In this document: positions 40,501 through 50,471 of the stretch, piece by piece
How the letters are laid out: each line of letters begins with the position of its first letter
How positions within the stretch are numbered: the first letter of the stretch is position 1
Assembly: GCF_900101385.1 (NCBI RefSeq)
Contig: NZ_FMZB01000016.1
Coordinates: forward strand, 1 to 54,223
Origin: Terribacillus halophilus
GTDB lineage: Bacteria > Bacillota > Bacilli > Bacillales > Amphibacillaceae
Length of the DNA: 54,223 nucleotides
Reading direction: 5' to 3'
Translations under genes and position numbers: made by a program
Notes under the pieces: generated by a model
What the model saw: the letters and a program-made list of their open reading frames with translations, nothing else
What the model was told of the DNA's origin: nothing
The model's database searches: none

Positions 40501-43346
40501 CATACAAGCTGAAAGCAACCTCGGATACCGAACAGGAAACTACACTGCTGATCGATGGAAAAGAAGTTGCGCAGACAGACAAAGCATTGGAAACAAAGGC
40601 GTATTTTGCTTTTGATGTGAATGGCATCAATACGTATTTCCAAAATGCAGTTGTACAGGACGGAGAAGTTCTGCACATATTTGATGATTGGATCGATACG
40701 TATACAACCATTACAGTTCCTGTGGATCCGGATACACTGAAGGCTGGGGAAAACACAATCAGTATCCATTCCGGAAATAAAGCTTCCCCATTTCAATTGG
40801 AATCCCCGGAGAACAGGGATGACTTCGATGCGAAAAATGTTCGTCTGGTTCTGGGGGATGGCACAGTCTTGTACGATCCGGCATTTGCTGATCCTAACCA
40901 AGTGATTGACATTGGTGATAACGGAAATTATCGTCCGGTTCAAGACTTTACATTTACTATCGATCCGGAGAAATTCAAAGCGAAAGCCTACGATTGGGAT
41001 ACAACGAAAACCGAAGACGGTACACATACGATTGAGGCAAAAGATGGAGAAGCATCCGACAAAGTATCTGTGACGGTTGATAACACTGTTCCTGTTATTG
41101 AGACGGCAATGGAAGACGGGCAATCTTACAAAGGGCCATTCACGATCGAGGCAAGTGCAGAAGATGCATTGAGCGGACTGGATAGCCTTACGGCCGAATT
41201 GGATGGGGAAGAAATCCAGCTTCCATATGAGACTTCTTCTGCGACTTTATCAGCGGGTGACCATAAGCTCGTGCTACGGGCTGTTGATAAAGCTGGGAAT
41301 GAGGAAGTGCACACAATTAATTTCTCAACTCCGGACGAGCATCCTGTTGCACCCGAACTGATCCAACCGGAAGATGAAGCGGGCAATGTAGGGAAGAATC
41401 CAGAGCTTGAAGTGAAAGTAACGGATCCAACCGGAGATGATATGGACGTTACTTTCTACCAAGGACATAAATATAAAGTAAGCCAGGATAGTGAAATCAA
41501 AGCCTACAAGAATGCTGCAGATTATGAACCGCCATCCGACTATGCGCCGGAAGGGGAAGAAGCATTCAGCAGCGAGGATATCGATAAGGTTGCGGATGTA
41601 GATGACAAATATCTCATCAATGACAGTGAAACGCAGTTCCCTTATCATCGATTCGAGGTTCCTGTTTCCAAGGATGTTGACGACAAAAATGTCGTTGAAG
41701 TCAATTGGAGCGGTAATTCCCTGCCAGGACGAAAGGTTTCCATGTATGCATGGAACCACCAAGAAGAAGATTGGCAGCTAATCGATTACAAAGTGGCAGG
41801 GGACGAGGACTTTGATTTACAAGGTTCTGTAAATGTTGATGCCTTTGTGAAGGATTACAAGATCAATATCCTGATTCAGGATGAAATTGCGATCGAAGAT
41901 GAAGATTATGATTATTCCTTCGTCTGGATGTCCGATACGCAGTATTATTCTGAAAGCTATCCGCACATTTACAACGATCAAGTGAACTGGATTGCGGAAA
42001 ATAAGGACAAGTACAATATCGACTATGTCATCCATACAGGTGATTTGGTGAACTTCTCAGACCAGCCGTACCAGTGGGAAGTTGCGGATAAAGCAATGCA
42101 GGTATTAGATGATGCAGGCATTCCTTACGGCGTTCTTGCTGGTAACCATGATGTGGAACAGAAAAGTAACGACTATACAGAGTACTACAAATATTTCGGA
42201 GCGGACCGCTTCGAAGATAAGCCTTGGTATGGTGGTTCATACAAAAATAACAGGGGACATTATGATTTGATTTCCTCGAATGGCAATGACTATATCATGG
42301 TCTATCTTGGCTGGGGCATCGAGGAAGAAGGTATTGCATGGGCCGATGCAGTACTGAAAGCACATCCAGATAGAAAAGCTATTCTGAACTTCCACGAGTA
42401 TCTGCTGTCATCAGGCAACCGTCATCCGATAGGTGAACAACTCTATCAGGAGCTTGTCCTGGATAATGAAAATGTATTTGCGGTTCTTTGCGGTCACTAT
42501 CATGCTGCCGACATGCTTGTTGATGAAATCGATGATGATGGCGATGGTGTGACAGATCGCAAAGTATACCAAATGCTGGCTGATTATCAGGCAGGTCCTG
42601 AAGGTGGTCAAGGTTATATGCGTATTCTTTTATTTGATGCCGAAACGGATCAAATAAAAGTTAAAACTTACTCTCCGTATATGGATGATTACAACTACTA
42701 CGACGAAGAGGAATTCCCTGGTGTAGACGAATTCTCTATCGGTTTGGAATTGGATGCTCAGAAAAAACGTGTGGCAACCAACTATGTCGAAGTGAATGTC
42801 TTCGGAACAAAAGAAATTGGGAAAGCTGAAGATGTGAAAAGTGGTGAAAGTGCTTCTGTAACATGGGATGGACTAACTTCCGATCATGAGTATGCTTGGT
42901 ATGCCATAGCAGAGGATGCACATGGCGGAAAAACAAAATCCGACCTTTGGACCTTCACTACGGAAGGGGGAGCTCCTGATCCTGGAGACAATGGCAATGA
43001 ACCACCGGCGGAAAACCCGCCAGGCGGAGATGATAACGGGCAAGAGGATCCAATCATCGACGATGGAGAGAACCCTCCTGGCGACAATGAGGAAAATCCA
43101 CCTGCCAATAACGGTAAGAATCCACCAACAAATAACGGCAGCAATGGGCAGGGGGGTAATACGATTACACCGACTGCCGGAAATGTTTCAAATGTACCTG
43201 GGGATTCCAAAAAAACGACACCATTCGGCGGAATCCTGCCTGATACAGCCAGTCATCTATATAACTACCTTTTGGCTGGTGCAGTACTTCTGGCTCTAGG
43301 GGGAGCATTGTATTGGTTCAATAAAAGAAGAACAAGCAACAAATGA
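37578..43346 (+). CDS. Giant cell-wall-anchored protein: lamin-tail domains, Ig-like domains, metallophosphoesterase, LPDTA sorting signal
   Basis: A 1922-residue surface protein. Order: signal peptide (cleavage after AKA, about residue 31); a first lamin-tail-like domain (about 36-195); an acidic Glu/Asp/Gln linker (about 196-280); an Ig-like domain; lamin-tail domain 2 (about 386-560) and 3 (about 672-850), near copies of each other, each followed by an Ig-like segment; beta-rich domains; a calcineurin-like phosphoesterase with MSDTQ (D1453), HTGDLV (D1489), GNHD (1522-1525), NFHEY (H1606) and CGHYH (1638-1642); a fibronectin-like segment; a Pro/Asn/Gly-rich wall-spanning part; and LPDTA (1887-1891), a hydrophobic helix and a KRR tail. 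It should hydrolyse phosphodiesters or nucleotides outside the cell. LPDTA rather than LPxTG points to a class D sortase such as YhcS. No sortase gene is in the window. Confidence 0.88.
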   Translation: MKRSYRVAAGLSACLLLMQAVVPASIPVAKAEEKLRENKVSITEVYGSKKQDVEGFSFIEVHNGTEEAKTWKELALTYTTDHDKKLEFQEPDEQIPAGGYAVLALDNEATVETFNNHFGTELTGAAFTNVTEPYIFQDGEQQLAITDTATDQTSVSVFHFQDVEQAESIHFANDQKTPTILAAPSPGNEKIEQVQKEDTREDTTESPQPDAPEQDVKDDPSDEDEQAADAKTKDQEQQEQAEASDEKQQAAENEGEDEKQTTEETEANKETAQEGQRSLIHEAITSADGSSDLTIRASIENGNADSAVLTYITAPGMAEQKVDMTDKGDGTWEAVVPKEVLWSPSFQYSIEAVSGDSALRFPESGLQQTDIAIVEADSQTQPPVLITEIVPDSDNVNGSDAYEFIEVYNNSDQPMDLKDYKLSYQYPDGRQTDWDIDRAVTLEPKGKVVIWIKNGANQSLGLTDFNSHYQTDLTENQVIEIHNDGMANGSARTIAFQTDSGAQLVAASYNDAEGIDDTYPNQGITYKASGSAQMTKVGLQLKASPGSLIAGQVPSETVKMEKDETAPEITHEPVNTVTIPAPLRIEAQINEENFIQHVTLYIKKEGANDFEQFSMQQTGESYQAEIPTAELEAGTLEYYIETSDGFNSSKTDTFKVEVKQPDTDYTALPSLLVTELVPDSTNVNGADGYEFIEVYNNTTAPVDMQDYDLAYVYPDTRVTAWRPDESPIIQPGETAVFWVINGSNNDLTADDFNANYGTNLTLGENLFKVQTGGMANGSQRGVGVATKTGNTIAMATYNEVTGVKDTVANMGINYKYPLDGSTNMLKLNAGTIVGTPGSVTSDQVPGEPIQVEEDTVAPEVKDLTEIDTINQTEDLQLTVEASDDKGVKRVTVYYRTDENGEFKQVDLTKNEQTGYYHHSVYTPELIAKDYVEYYVTATDGFNQTKTKTKRVNIERDQKETSPRLNVEEGQLLSGTYKLKATSDTEQETTLLIDGKEVAQTDKALETKAYFAFDVNGINTYFQNAVVQDGEVLHIFDDWIDTYTTITVPVDPDTLKAGENTISIHSGNKASPFQLESPENRDDFDAKNVRLVLGDGTVLYDPAFADPNQVIDIGDNGNYRPVQDFTFTIDPEKFKAKAYDWDTTKTEDGTHTIEAKDGEASDKVSVTVDNTVPVIETAMEDGQSYKGPFTIEASAEDALSGLDSLTAELDGEEIQLPYETSSATLSAGDHKLVLRAVDKAGNEEVHTINFSTPDEHPVAPELIQPEDEAGNVGKNPELEVKVTDPTGDDMDVTFYQGHKYKVSQDSEIKAYKNAADYEPPSDYAPEGEEAFSSEDIDKVADVDDKYLINDSETQFPYHRFEVPVSKDVDDKNVVEVNWSGNSLPGRKVSMYAWNHQEEDWQLIDYKVAGDEDFDLQGSVNVDAFVKDYKINILIQDEIAIEDEDYDYSFVWMSDTQYYSESYPHIYNDQVNWIAENKDKYNIDYVIHTGDLVNFSDQPYQWEVADKAMQVLDDAGIPYGVLAGNHDVEQKSNDYTEYYKYFGADRFEDKPWYGGSYKNNRGHYDLISSNGNDYIMVYLGWGIEEEGIAWADAVLKAHPDRKAILNFHEYLLSSGNRHPIGEQLYQELVLDNENVFAVLCGHYHAADMLVDEIDDDGDGVTDRKVYQMLADYQAGPEGGQGYMRILLFDAETDQIKVKTYSPYMDDYNYYDEEEFPGVDEFSIGLELDAQKKRVATNYVEVNVFGTKEIGKAEDVKSGESASVTWDGLTSDHEYAWYAIAEDAHGGKTKSDLWTFTTEGGAPDPGDNGNEPPAENPPGGDDNGQEDPIIDDGENPPGDNEENPPANNGKNPPTNNGSNGQGGNTITPTAGNVSNVPGDSKKTTPFGGILPDTASHLYNYLLAGAVLLALGGALYWFNKRRTSNK
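38730..40110 (+). repeat. Tandem duplicated lamin-tail plus Ig-like module within the surface protein
   Basis: The module starting near 38730 (TEIVPDSDNVNGSDAYEFIE) recurs near 39595 (TELVPDSTNVNGADGYEFIE), each followed by a 170-residue domain and an E-x-D-T-APE segment, and then a YYI/VT-x-DGFN motif (one at about 39490, the other at about 40375). The DNA copies have diverged, so the duplication is not recent. Confidence 0.75.
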
Positions 43347-43351
43347 AGTTG

Positions 43352-43393
43352 GAGGATAATTGGAAAAAGACTTTCCAATTATCCTCTTTTTTT
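43352..43393 (+). terminator. Strong terminator of the surface protein gene
   Basis: GAGGATAATTGGAAA (43352-43366) pairs perfectly with TTTCCAATTATCCTC (43372-43386), followed by seven T. Confidence 0.93.
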
Positions 43394-43435
43394 AATTTAA
43401 AAAAGCAAAGAATTTTTCTTCCTGAAACTAAAATG

Positions 43436-43449
43436 TAAAAACGCTTTCA
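43436..43449. promoter_or_regulatory. cre-like site 1 upstream of odhA
   Basis: TAAAAACGCTTTCA matches the cre consensus with one mismatch (second base). It lies 83 bases before the likely -35 of odhAB. Confidence 0.6.
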
Positions 43450-43500
43450 AAATAATGATATTTATGAAATACGTTAGCATAAACCCTTATATATCAATAA

Positions 43501-43513
43501 AGAAAGCGTTTCA
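43501..43513. promoter_or_regulatory. cre-like site 2 upstream of odhA
   Basis: AGAAAGCGTTTCA has cre-like arms (GAAA and TTTC) but is one base short of the 14-base consensus. It ends 18 bases before the -35 and may act with site 1. Confidence 0.4.
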
Positions 43514-43531
43514 AAAAATTTCTTGTTTTAG

Positions 43532-43560
43532 TTGTAACTTTTGTCTCGTTACGGTATATT
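43532..43560 (+). promoter_or_regulatory. SigA-type promoter of odhAB
   Basis: TTGTAA (43532-43537), 17-base spacer, TATATT (43555-43560). The leader to the GTG start is about 90 bases. Confidence 0.7.
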
Positions 43561-43655
43561 GAGAGTGTAAAAACGCATCAAGCTACTTAAATAAATTTCC
43601 AATTTCCTAGTCTTTTCTTAATTTAAAAAAGTTACTTCTATTGGGGGGAACAGTC

Positions 43656-46502
43656 GTGGGACAAAAGGAATCTAGCGAAAGATTCTGGGAGAACTTCCAT
43701 GGACCGAATATGGGTTATGTGGAGGAGCAATACGACAAATACAGGCAAGATCCGGAATCAGTGGAAGCTTCATTGAAAGAGTTGTTCGATACACATGGAG
43801 AGCCGCGGTTGTCACAGCGTCAAGGGGAAGGCGTTCCATCCGCAGGACTTTCCGAAACATCAATTAAAAAAATTACGTCAGCAATTCAGCTTGTGGAGGC
43901 TATTCGCCGTTATGGGCATCTGGAAGCAGATATCTATCCAGTAGGCGGGGAACACGAAGAAGCAGCAGTACTAACGAAAATGGAGGATTTCCAGCTTGGT
44001 GAATCGGACTTAAAGGATATTCCGGCAAGCTTTGTTTGGGAAGACGCTCCAAAAGATGTACATACGGCATGGGATGCCGTACAGCAATTGAAGGAAAGAT
44101 ATGCAGGAACTACTTCCTTCGAGTATGATCATGTGGCTAATAACGAAGAACGTAAATGGCTTCAGGAACAAATTGAGACTGCCTCTTATATTCCGAAGTG
44201 GAGCGAAGCTGATAAGAAGGAAATTTTGAAACGGCTTACAGATGTGGAAGGCTTTGAATCCTTCCTATCCCGTACATTCGTTGGGCAGAAACGTTTCTCC
44301 ATCGAGGGTCTTGAAGCGATGGTGCCGATGCTTGATGCAATCATCAAGGAAGCATGCCTTGCTGATACGAATGATGTGATGCTGGGCATGGCGCATAGGG
44401 GAAGGCTCTCTGTTCTTGCACATGTTTTAGGCAAGCCATTCGATCTCATTTTCTCTGAATTCAATCACACGGGTGAGAAAGAACTGCTCCCGTCTGAAGG
44501 ATCAAAAGGGCTGCATGGCGGGTGGACAGGTGATGTAAAGTATCATTTCGGTGCGGTTGCAGAACACCATGAAGGACAAGAGAAGCACACGACAATCACA
44601 TTGGCAAATAACCCTTCCCACCTGGAATTCGTAAATCCGGTTGTCGAAGGTTTTACTCGAGCGGCTCAGGATGATACTTCCAAGCCAGGATATCCGGAAC
44701 AAGATCCTTCCAAGGCACTTAGTATCCTCATCCATGGTGATGCTGCTTTTATCGGGGAAGGCATTGTAGCTGAAACGCTTAACCTCGGAGTTCTTCCAGG
44801 GTATAGTACAGCAGGATCGGTTCATATCATCGCTAACAATCAGGTTGGCTTCACGACGAATCGCAGGGATGGACGTTCCACTCGATACGCAAGTGATTTA
44901 GCGAAAGGTTTCGAAATTCCCGTCGTGCATGTGAATGCTGATGATCCGCTGGCTTGTGTTGCGGCTGCATCGCTTGCTTTTCAATACCGCCAGCGTTTCC
45001 ATAAGGACTTCTTGATTGATCTTGTCGGATATCGCCGTTACGGTCATAACGAGATGGATGAACCGCGTTCGACACAGCCGATCCTCTATCAAGATATCGA
45101 TGCACATGATACCGTAGCCAAAATCTTTTCTGCAAAGCTTGCAAAAGAGAACGTCATCAATGAGCAGGAAGGTTACGAAGTGCTGAGCGAACAAGTCGGT
45201 GAACATTTGAAGGATATCTTCCAAAATATGAAGGAAGAAGAGGCGAAGGAAAAAATGCCGAAACCGGAACCGGAAGCATTGAAATGTGACCTGCCTGAGA
45301 TCAAGACCAGTGTCCCGGCGGATACATTGTTCTCGCTCAATAGACAGCTTCAGAAACGGCCGGAAGAATTCCAAGTCTTTAAAAAGCTGATCAAAATCTT
45401 ATCCAAACGGCATCAGGCTTTTGAAGAAGAAGGGAAAGCAGATTGGGCTGTCGGCGAAATACTTGCTTATGCCAGCATTTTGCAGGAAGGTACTCCTATC
45501 AGACTGACAGGTCAGGATTCAGAGCGCGGTACATTCGCCCACCGGCACGCGGTACTGCATGATGTCGAAACGGATGCGACCTATTCCCCGCTACATGGAT
45601 TGGACGAAGCGAAATCGTTTGCGCTGCATAATAGTCCATTATCAGAAGCTGGGGTCATCGGCTTTGAATATGGCTACAGCGTGCATAATCCGGATGCTTT
45701 TGTCCTATGGGAAGCACAATTCGGTGACTTTGCCAATACAGGGCAGGTGCTTTTCGATCAGTTCATTGCCGCAGGACGTGCTAAATGGGGAGAAAAGTCG
45801 AATATGGCCATGCTGCTGCCGCATGGTTACGAAGGACAAGGACCGGAGCATTCAAGCGGGCGGGTCGAAAGATTCCTGCAGCTGGCAGCAGAGAACAACT
45901 TGATCATCGCGAATGTGACAAGTGCCGCTCAGCTCTTCCATCTTCTGCGCAGACAAGCGAAACTTGGCGGGAGGGAAGAGGCAAGACCGCTCGTACTCAT
46001 GACGCCGAAAAGCTTAATGCGAAGTGCGCGTTTGGCAAGTAAGCTGGAAGAATTCACGGAAGGAAGTTTTTCTTCCTTACGCGTTCAGCCTAACAATGAG
46101 GCAACATCCGAAACAGCGAGAACTCTCGTATTAGGCAGTGGAAAAGTGATGGTGGACTTGGAAGAGGCAATGGAAAATGAAGCGGGTTCATTCGAAGAGC
46201 TCCACATCGTCCGTCTGGAACAGGTTTATCCATTCCCAGCCCAAAAGATCAAACAAATCCTGAAAGACTACCCGTCCATCAGTGAAGTGAGATGGGTTCA
46301 GGAAGAACCGCGTAATATGGGGGCGTGGACATTTGTTCGCGATAGAATCGAAGTAATTCTGTCAGAGGATCAAACGCTTGAATATATCGGACGTCCGGAT
46401 CGGGCATCACCAGCAGTCGGAAAGCCTGCTGTCCATAAAACAGAACAAAAGCAGATCATTAACCAAGCCTTAAAGCTGTCCAAGGGAGGAGTTAGCGTAT
46501 GA
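43656..46502 (+). CDS. odhA: 2-oxoglutarate dehydrogenase E1 component
   Basis: A 948-residue thiamine-diphosphate enzyme, the decarboxylating subunit of the TCA-cycle 2-oxoglutarate dehydrogenase complex. Blocks include [84 protein letters not shown] with the TPP-binding GDA, and [15 protein letters not shown]. The start is GTG 43656 after GGGGGG; B. subtilis OdhA is of similar length. It overlaps odhB by four bases (ATGA). Two cre-like sites and a good promoter lie upstream, in line with catabolite repression of this step. Confidence 0.95.
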   Translation: MGQKESSERFWENFHGPNMGYVEEQYDKYRQDPESVEASLKELFDTHGEPRLSQRQGEGVPSAGLSETSIKKITSAIQLVEAIRRYGHLEADIYPVGGEHEEAAVLTKMEDFQLGESDLKDIPASFVWEDAPKDVHTAWDAVQQLKERYAGTTSFEYDHVANNEERKWLQEQIETASYIPKWSEADKKEILKRLTDVEGFESFLSRTFVGQKRFSIEGLEAMVPMLDAIIKEACLADTNDVMLGMAHRGRLSVLAHVLGKPFDLIFSEFNHTGEKELLPSEGSKGLHGGWTGDVKYHFGAVAEHHEGQEKHTTITLANNPSHLEFVNPVVEGFTRAAQDDTSKPGYPEQDPSKALSILIHGDAAFIGEGIVAETLNLGVLPGYSTAGSVHIIANNQVGFTTNRRDGRSTRYASDLAKGFEIPVVHVNADDPLACVAAASLAFQYRQRFHKDFLIDLVGYRRYGHNEMDEPRSTQPILYQDIDAHDTVAKIFSAKLAKENVINEQEGYEVLSEQVGEHLKDIFQNMKEEEAKEKMPKPEPEALKCDLPEIKTSVPADTLFSLNRQLQKRPEEFQVFKKLIKILSKRHQAFEEEGKADWAVGEILAYASILQEGTPIRLTGQDSERGTFAHRHAVLHDVETDATYSPLHGLDEAKSFALHNSPLSEAGVIGFEYGYSVHNPDAFVLWEAQFGDFANTGQVLFDQFIAAGRAKWGEKSNMAMLLPHGYEGQGPEHSSGRVERFLQLAAENNLIIANVTSAAQLFHLLRRQAKLGGREEARPLVLMTPKSLMRSARLASKLEEFTEGSFSSLRVQPNNEATSETARTLVLGSGKVMVDLEEAMENEAGSFEELHIVRLEQVYPFPAQKIKQILKDYPSISEVRWVQEEPRNMGAWTFVRDRIEVILSEDQTLEYIGRPDRASPAVGKPAVHKTEQKQIINQALKLSKGGVSV

Positions 46503-47764
46503 AGGAACTAAAAGTACCAGAGCTGGCAGAATCAATTACAGAAGGAACAATTTCTGAGTGGTTGGTCAACCCGGGTGACCACGTTGAAAAAGGGGACCCT
46601 GTCCTGGAGTTGGAAACAGATAAGGTAAATGTGGAAGTGAACGCAGAGTATGGCGGTGTGGTCAAGGAATTGCTGAAGGACGCTGGCGATGATGTCGAAG
46701 TAGGCGATATTATTGCAACGGTTGATGAGAATGGCGAAGCTGGCGGTGAAGCTGCTGTTTCTGCAGCCGAAGAGACAAAAGCAGAAACAGCAGCTGTTGC
46801 AGAAGCTCCAGCTGATGAGAAAAAAGCAGAAACGAAAGTCGAAGCTGCTGAGCCTGCTGCTTCCAACAAAAATACACTCGCCACTCCTGCAGCTCGTAAA
46901 CGTGCACGTGAATTGGGTATCAGTTTGGAAGAGATTTCAGCACGGGATCCATTTGGCAGGATTCGTCCAGAAGATGTCGAAGAGGCAGCAAAGCCGAAAG
47001 AAAAGCCTGCCAAACAGGCAAAAGCTGATAAACCGAAGCAGTCGGAAAAAACGGAATTCGATAAGCCTGTCGAGCGTGTGAAAATGACCCGGCGCCGCCA
47101 GACAATCGCCAACAGGCTTGTGGAAGCACAGCATACATCTGCAATGCTGACCACATTCAATGAAGTGGATATGACAGCTGTCATGCAGCTGCGCAGTGAA
47201 CGCAAAGATAAGTTTCTTGAAAAGCACGATGTGAAGCTTGGATTTATGTCCTTCTTTACAAAAGCAGTCGTTGGCGCGTTGAAGGAATTCCCATACATCA
47301 ATGCAGAAATCCAGGATAATGAAATCGTCCTCAAGAAATTTTATGATGTGGGTATTGCCGTATCTACTGACGATGGACTGGTTGTGCCGGTCGTACGGGA
47401 TGCTGACCGACTCGACTTTGCTGGCATTGAAAGCGAGATTTCCCGATTGGGCAAGAAAGCTCGAAACAAAGAGCTTAGCTTGGATGAATTGAACGGAGGT
47501 TCCTTCACCATCACAAACGGCGGTATCTTTGGATCGCTTGTTTCCACACCGATCCTGAACACACCGCAAGTTGGTATCCTTGGAATGCATGCTATCCAAA
47601 AACGTCCGATAGCGATGCCGGATGATACGATTCAGATCCGCCCGATGATGTATCTTGCATTGTCTTATGATCACCGTATCGTCGATGGAAAAGATGCAGT
47701 ACAGTTCCTTGTACGCATCAAGCAATTGCTTGAAGATCCATATGATCTACTATTGGAAGGTTAA
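46499..47764 (+). CDS. odhB: Dihydrolipoyllysine succinyltransferase (E2 of 2-oxoglutarate dehydrogenase)
   Basis: A 421-residue E2 protein. Residues 1-77 are the lipoyl domain with [12 protein letters not shown] (the lipoylated Lys in ETDKV). An Ala/Glu/Lys linker follows, then the peripheral subunit-binding domain ([19 protein letters not shown] and [11 protein letters not shown]), a second linker and the catalytic acyltransferase domain ending in [16 protein letters not shown], with the active-site His and Asp. AAGGGAGGAG inside the end of odhA serves as ribosome binding site. Confidence 0.95.
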   Translation: MKELKVPELAESITEGTISEWLVNPGDHVEKGDPVLELETDKVNVEVNAEYGGVVKELLKDAGDDVEVGDIIATVDENGEAGGEAAVSAAEETKAETAAVAEAPADEKKAETKVEAAEPAASNKNTLATPAARKRARELGISLEEISARDPFGRIRPEDVEEAAKPKEKPAKQAKADKPKQSEKTEFDKPVERVKMTRRRQTIANRLVEAQHTSAMLTTFNEVDMTAVMQLRSERKDKFLEKHDVKLGFMSFFTKAVVGALKEFPYINAEIQDNEIVLKKFYDVGIAVSTDDGLVVPVVRDADRLDFAGIESEISRLGKKARNKELSLDELNGGSFTITNGGIFGSLVSTPILNTPQVGILGMHAIQKRPIAMPDDTIQIRPMMYLALSYDHRIVDGKDAVQFLVRIKQLLEDPYDLLLEG

Positions 47765-47773
47765 ATTCATTGG

Positions 47774-47803
47774 ACCACCCTCTTGATGGAGGGTGGTTTT
47801 TTT
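47774..47803 (+). terminator. Terminator of odhAB
   Basis: ACCACCCTC (47774-47782) pairs perfectly with GAGGGTGGT (47789-47797), followed by seven T. Confidence 0.93.
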
Positions 47804-47816
47804 ATGTTCTTTTTCC

Positions 47817-47845
47817 ACATATCTTTATTGCTGCTGTACAAACTA
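47817..47845 (+). promoter_or_regulatory. Possible SigG promoter of the ger operon
   Basis: ACATA (47817-47821), 17-base spacer, CAAACTA (47839-47845) is within one mismatch of the forespore pattern. GerA-type operons are SigG-dependent in Bacillus, so the position is right; the match alone is weak. Confidence 0.35.
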
Positions 47846-47878
47846 ATGTAAATCGAATTACTGGAGGGGTGCGTCGCC

Positions 47879-49375
47879 ATGGGTTTTTTCAAGCAAAAGA
47901 AACACCAGCCGGTACAGGAAAAAGTTATACGGGAAGACAAGATGCCGCCGCATCGATCCACAGCATCCCTGGAAAAGAATATTCAATATTTACAACAGGA
48001 ATTACGGAATTCGACTGATCTTAAAATACGTCTGCTTCCAGGTAATAAACAAGCATTGGTCTATTTGGATGATATAACGGATCCGGACAAGATCCAGCGT
48101 TATATTTTCGAACCCTTACTGAAGACGGAAGGGGATATAACCAAAATTAAAGATCGAGAAGAAAGCAAGGATCTAAACGAGGCCGTATCTTCCCTTCTGG
48201 AAGGCAAGGCTCTTTATTTGATAGAAGGTCAATCTACCTGTTATTTCTTCAATGTCCAGCAGAATGTGACTCGGGCTATCACGGAGCCGATGAATGAAAA
48301 GGTCATCAAAGGCTCACATGATGGATTCAATGAGGATATCAAGCAAAATATCAACCTCATACGCCGGCGCATCCAGCATCGGAGCTTGACGATAAAGAAG
48401 CAGACAGTCGGGGATTATACAGAGTCTGAAATTGCCTTGATTTATGTGGAAGGCGTAGTCAATCCGGATGTGGTGAAGGAACTTGAAACAAGGGTGAAAA
48501 ATATCAGCAATGATGCATTATTAAGCGCAGGGGCGTTCAGTGAATATATAGAGGATCGCACTTATAGCATCTTTCCACAGTTCCTGAGCACAGAAAGGCC
48601 GGATAAAACTGTCGCACAATTGATGGAAGGCAGAATAGCAATCTTGTTTGCCAATAACCCTACATGTCTTATTGCACCGGTTACCTTTTTTGCTTTTTAT
48701 CAGTCACCGGATGATTATAATACACGATGGCTCGTAGCAACTTATATTCGTTTGATTCGTTTGTTCAGTTTCATCCTGGCGATAACATTGCCGTCGTTTT
48801 ATATTGCTGTTGTAGGCTTCCATTTCGAAGTGATTCCGGAAGATCTTATTTCTCCGGTATTGGGGGCCATACGGGATATTGCTTATCCACCTATCATCGA
48901 GGCAGTCATGATGGTGGTCGTCATCGAATTAATACGGGAATCTGGTATTCGGCTGCCGTCCCCGATTGGATCCACGATTGGTATAGTGGGAGGTCTTGTT
49001 ATCGGCGATGCGATTGTGACAGCGGGATTAGTGTCCAATCTGATGGTAATCGTCATTGCCCTCACATCTCTGGCCTCATTTGTTGTGCCATCGAACGAAA
49101 TGAGTGATTCATTAAGGCTATTGACTTTCCCATTGATCATCCTGAGCTCCATCCTTGGTTTCATCGGTATTGCTTTTGGTTTACTGATGGTTCTCATTCA
49201 TCTGTGCCGGATGGAATCATTGGGACTTAGCTATTTTACACCAATCCAGTTCCGGGATTTAAAAGATACTGTCATACGAGTTCCGCAATTTTTGATGAAG
49301 CGTCGGCCAGAGCAATTACAATCACCGCGTCCATACAAGTCCAATGAACTGAGTGATGACGATGGCAAAAAGTGA
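47879..49375 (+). CDS. Spore germinant receptor subunit A (GerA family)
   Basis: A 498-residue inner-spore-membrane protein. The N-terminal 250 residues are soluble, with NLIRRRIQHRSLTIKKQTVG and IALIYVEGVVNPDVVKEL; about five membrane helices follow, with the conserved IRLIRLFSFILAITLPSFYIAVV and PSPIGSTIGIVGGLVIGDAIV. With the B and C subunits it forms a germinant-gated channel complex. ATG 47879 follows GGAGGGG. The next gene overlaps by 14 bases. The germinant cannot be predicted. Confidence 0.92.
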   Translation: MGFFKQKKHQPVQEKVIREDKMPPHRSTASLEKNIQYLQQELRNSTDLKIRLLPGNKQALVYLDDITDPDKIQRYIFEPLLKTEGDITKIKDREESKDLNEAVSSLLEGKALYLIEGQSTCYFFNVQQNVTRAITEPMNEKVIKGSHDGFNEDIKQNINLIRRRIQHRSLTIKKQTVGDYTESEIALIYVEGVVNPDVVKELETRVKNISNDALLSAGAFSEYIEDRTYSIFPQFLSTERPDKTVAQLMEGRIAILFANNPTCLIAPVTFFAFYQSPDDYNTRWLVATYIRLIRLFSFILAITLPSFYIAVVGFHFEVIPEDLISPVLGAIRDIAYPPIIEAVMMVVVIELIRESGIRLPSPIGSTIGIVGGLVIGDAIVTAGLVSNLMVIVIALTSLASFVVPSNEMSDSLRLLTFPLIILSSILGFIGIAFGLLMVLIHLCRMESLGLSYFTPIQFRDLKDTVIRVPQFLMKRRPEQLQSPRPYKSNELSDDDGKK

Positions 49376-50471
49376 TACGAATCCGAAAATCACCTTATCG
49401 CAGCTTTCTTATATATTTATCCAAAGTCAGGTCGGTGTCGATATCCTGAACCTTTCTACTGTCCTGCATAAAGAGGTGGGAGCGGATGGATGGATTTCCC
49501 TATTGATTGGCGGAGCTATTTCCATTGTCTTTGTCCTGATGATGGTGCATATAAACAAATGCTACCCAGGTGAAGGTCTGTTCGATGTTCTCAGAAGCAG
49601 TTTTGGGAAAACGCTGGGCAATGTAGCGGGGTTTGGCTATTATGTATATTTTCTCGTGGTGGCTATATACCTTCTCACGTCTTATGGTGAGTTGATCAAC
49701 CAATGGCTACTTCCGGAAACACCGATCATGGTACTTTACCTGCTCTTGCTCATTAGTGCGCTCTATACTATTTCAGGTGGTCTTACCGTTATTGCCAAGG
49801 TATTCACCTTCTTTGCGGTGATTTTATTCGTTATTTCCGTGTTGTTTCTATTCGGTTTCGTGGAAGCGAAGTTCATTTACTTGCTGCCGATCGGTCAGGC
49901 TTCCTTATCAGCTTACATAGAAGGAATCCGTGTTACCATCTACTCTTTGAGCAGTTATGTGCTGTTGTTGCTGTTCCTTCCGTATACACAGGGCAGCATC
50001 AAGCAGAAAACTAAAACACTGATCGGAACCAACTTGATCGTTATCTTTTTCTACTTGTATACAGTCATCGTTTCCTATGCACATTTCGGTTCAGACCAGA
50101 TTGAGCATGTGTCACAGCCCGTTCTTTATATGCTTCGGACAGCTGATTCCGTCATTATCACAAGGATCGATATCTTTGTCCTTTCCTTGTGGACCGTTTT
50201 TGCCATGACAGCTTTTGCAGCTTATCTGTATGGTGCAGAAAGGGCTTTTGCTCAAATTCCGAAGTCTAAAAAGAAGATGCTGAATATTTATACGGCTTCC
50301 ATCATCGTCCTTGCCGTATCTTTTTGGGGAGGACTTAATGAAGAGAATATCAGAAGTATCATTGATTTCCAGGATGTGATCACGGAATACTTCACAATAT
50401 ATATTCCGATTTTATTATTCCTTCTATCTTTCTTGCGCCGCAAGGATAAGAAAAAGGAGGCAGCCCAATGA
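49362..50471 (+). CDS. Spore germinant receptor subunit B (GerB family transporter-like)
   Basis: A 369-residue protein with ten membrane segments of the amino-acid-permease-like GerB family (PF03845 type). The family start ITLSQLSYIFIQSQVGVDIL and the internal GEGLFDVL and LPYTQG stretches are visible. Starts GTG 49353, ATG 49356 and ATG 49362 are in frame; the last is listed because GAGTG is six bases before it. It is expected to bind the germinant. Its stop overlaps the start of the C subunit gene (ATGA). Confidence 0.9.
   Translation: MAKSDTNPKITLSQLSYIFIQSQVGVDILNLSTVLHKEVGADGWISLLIGGAISIVFVLMMVHINKCYPGEGLFDVLRSSFGKTLGNVAGFGYYVYFLVVAIYLLTSYGELINQWLLPETPIMVLYLLLLISALYTISGGLTVIAKVFTFFAVILFVISVLFLFGFVEAKFIYLLPIGQASLSAYIEGIRVTIYSLSSYVLLLLFLPYTQGSIKQKTKTLIGTNLIVIFFYLYTVIVSYAHFGSDQIEHVSQPVLYMLRTADSVIITRIDIFVLSLWTVFAMTAFAAYLYGAERAFAQIPKSKKKMLNIYTASIIVLAVSFWGGLNEENIRSIIDFQDVITEYFTIYIPILLFLLSFLRRKDKKKEAAQ

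Noticed and set aside
39198-41123. A 641-codon open frame antisense to the surface-protein gene
   Set aside because: It mirrors the codon pattern of the real gene, has no ribosome binding site, and its translation is Cys/Ile/Arg-rich without any recognisable domain.
46730-47060. Ala/Glu/Lys-rich low-complexity stretch as a possible insertion
   Set aside because: It includes the usual flexible linkers of E2 proteins around the subunit-binding domain.
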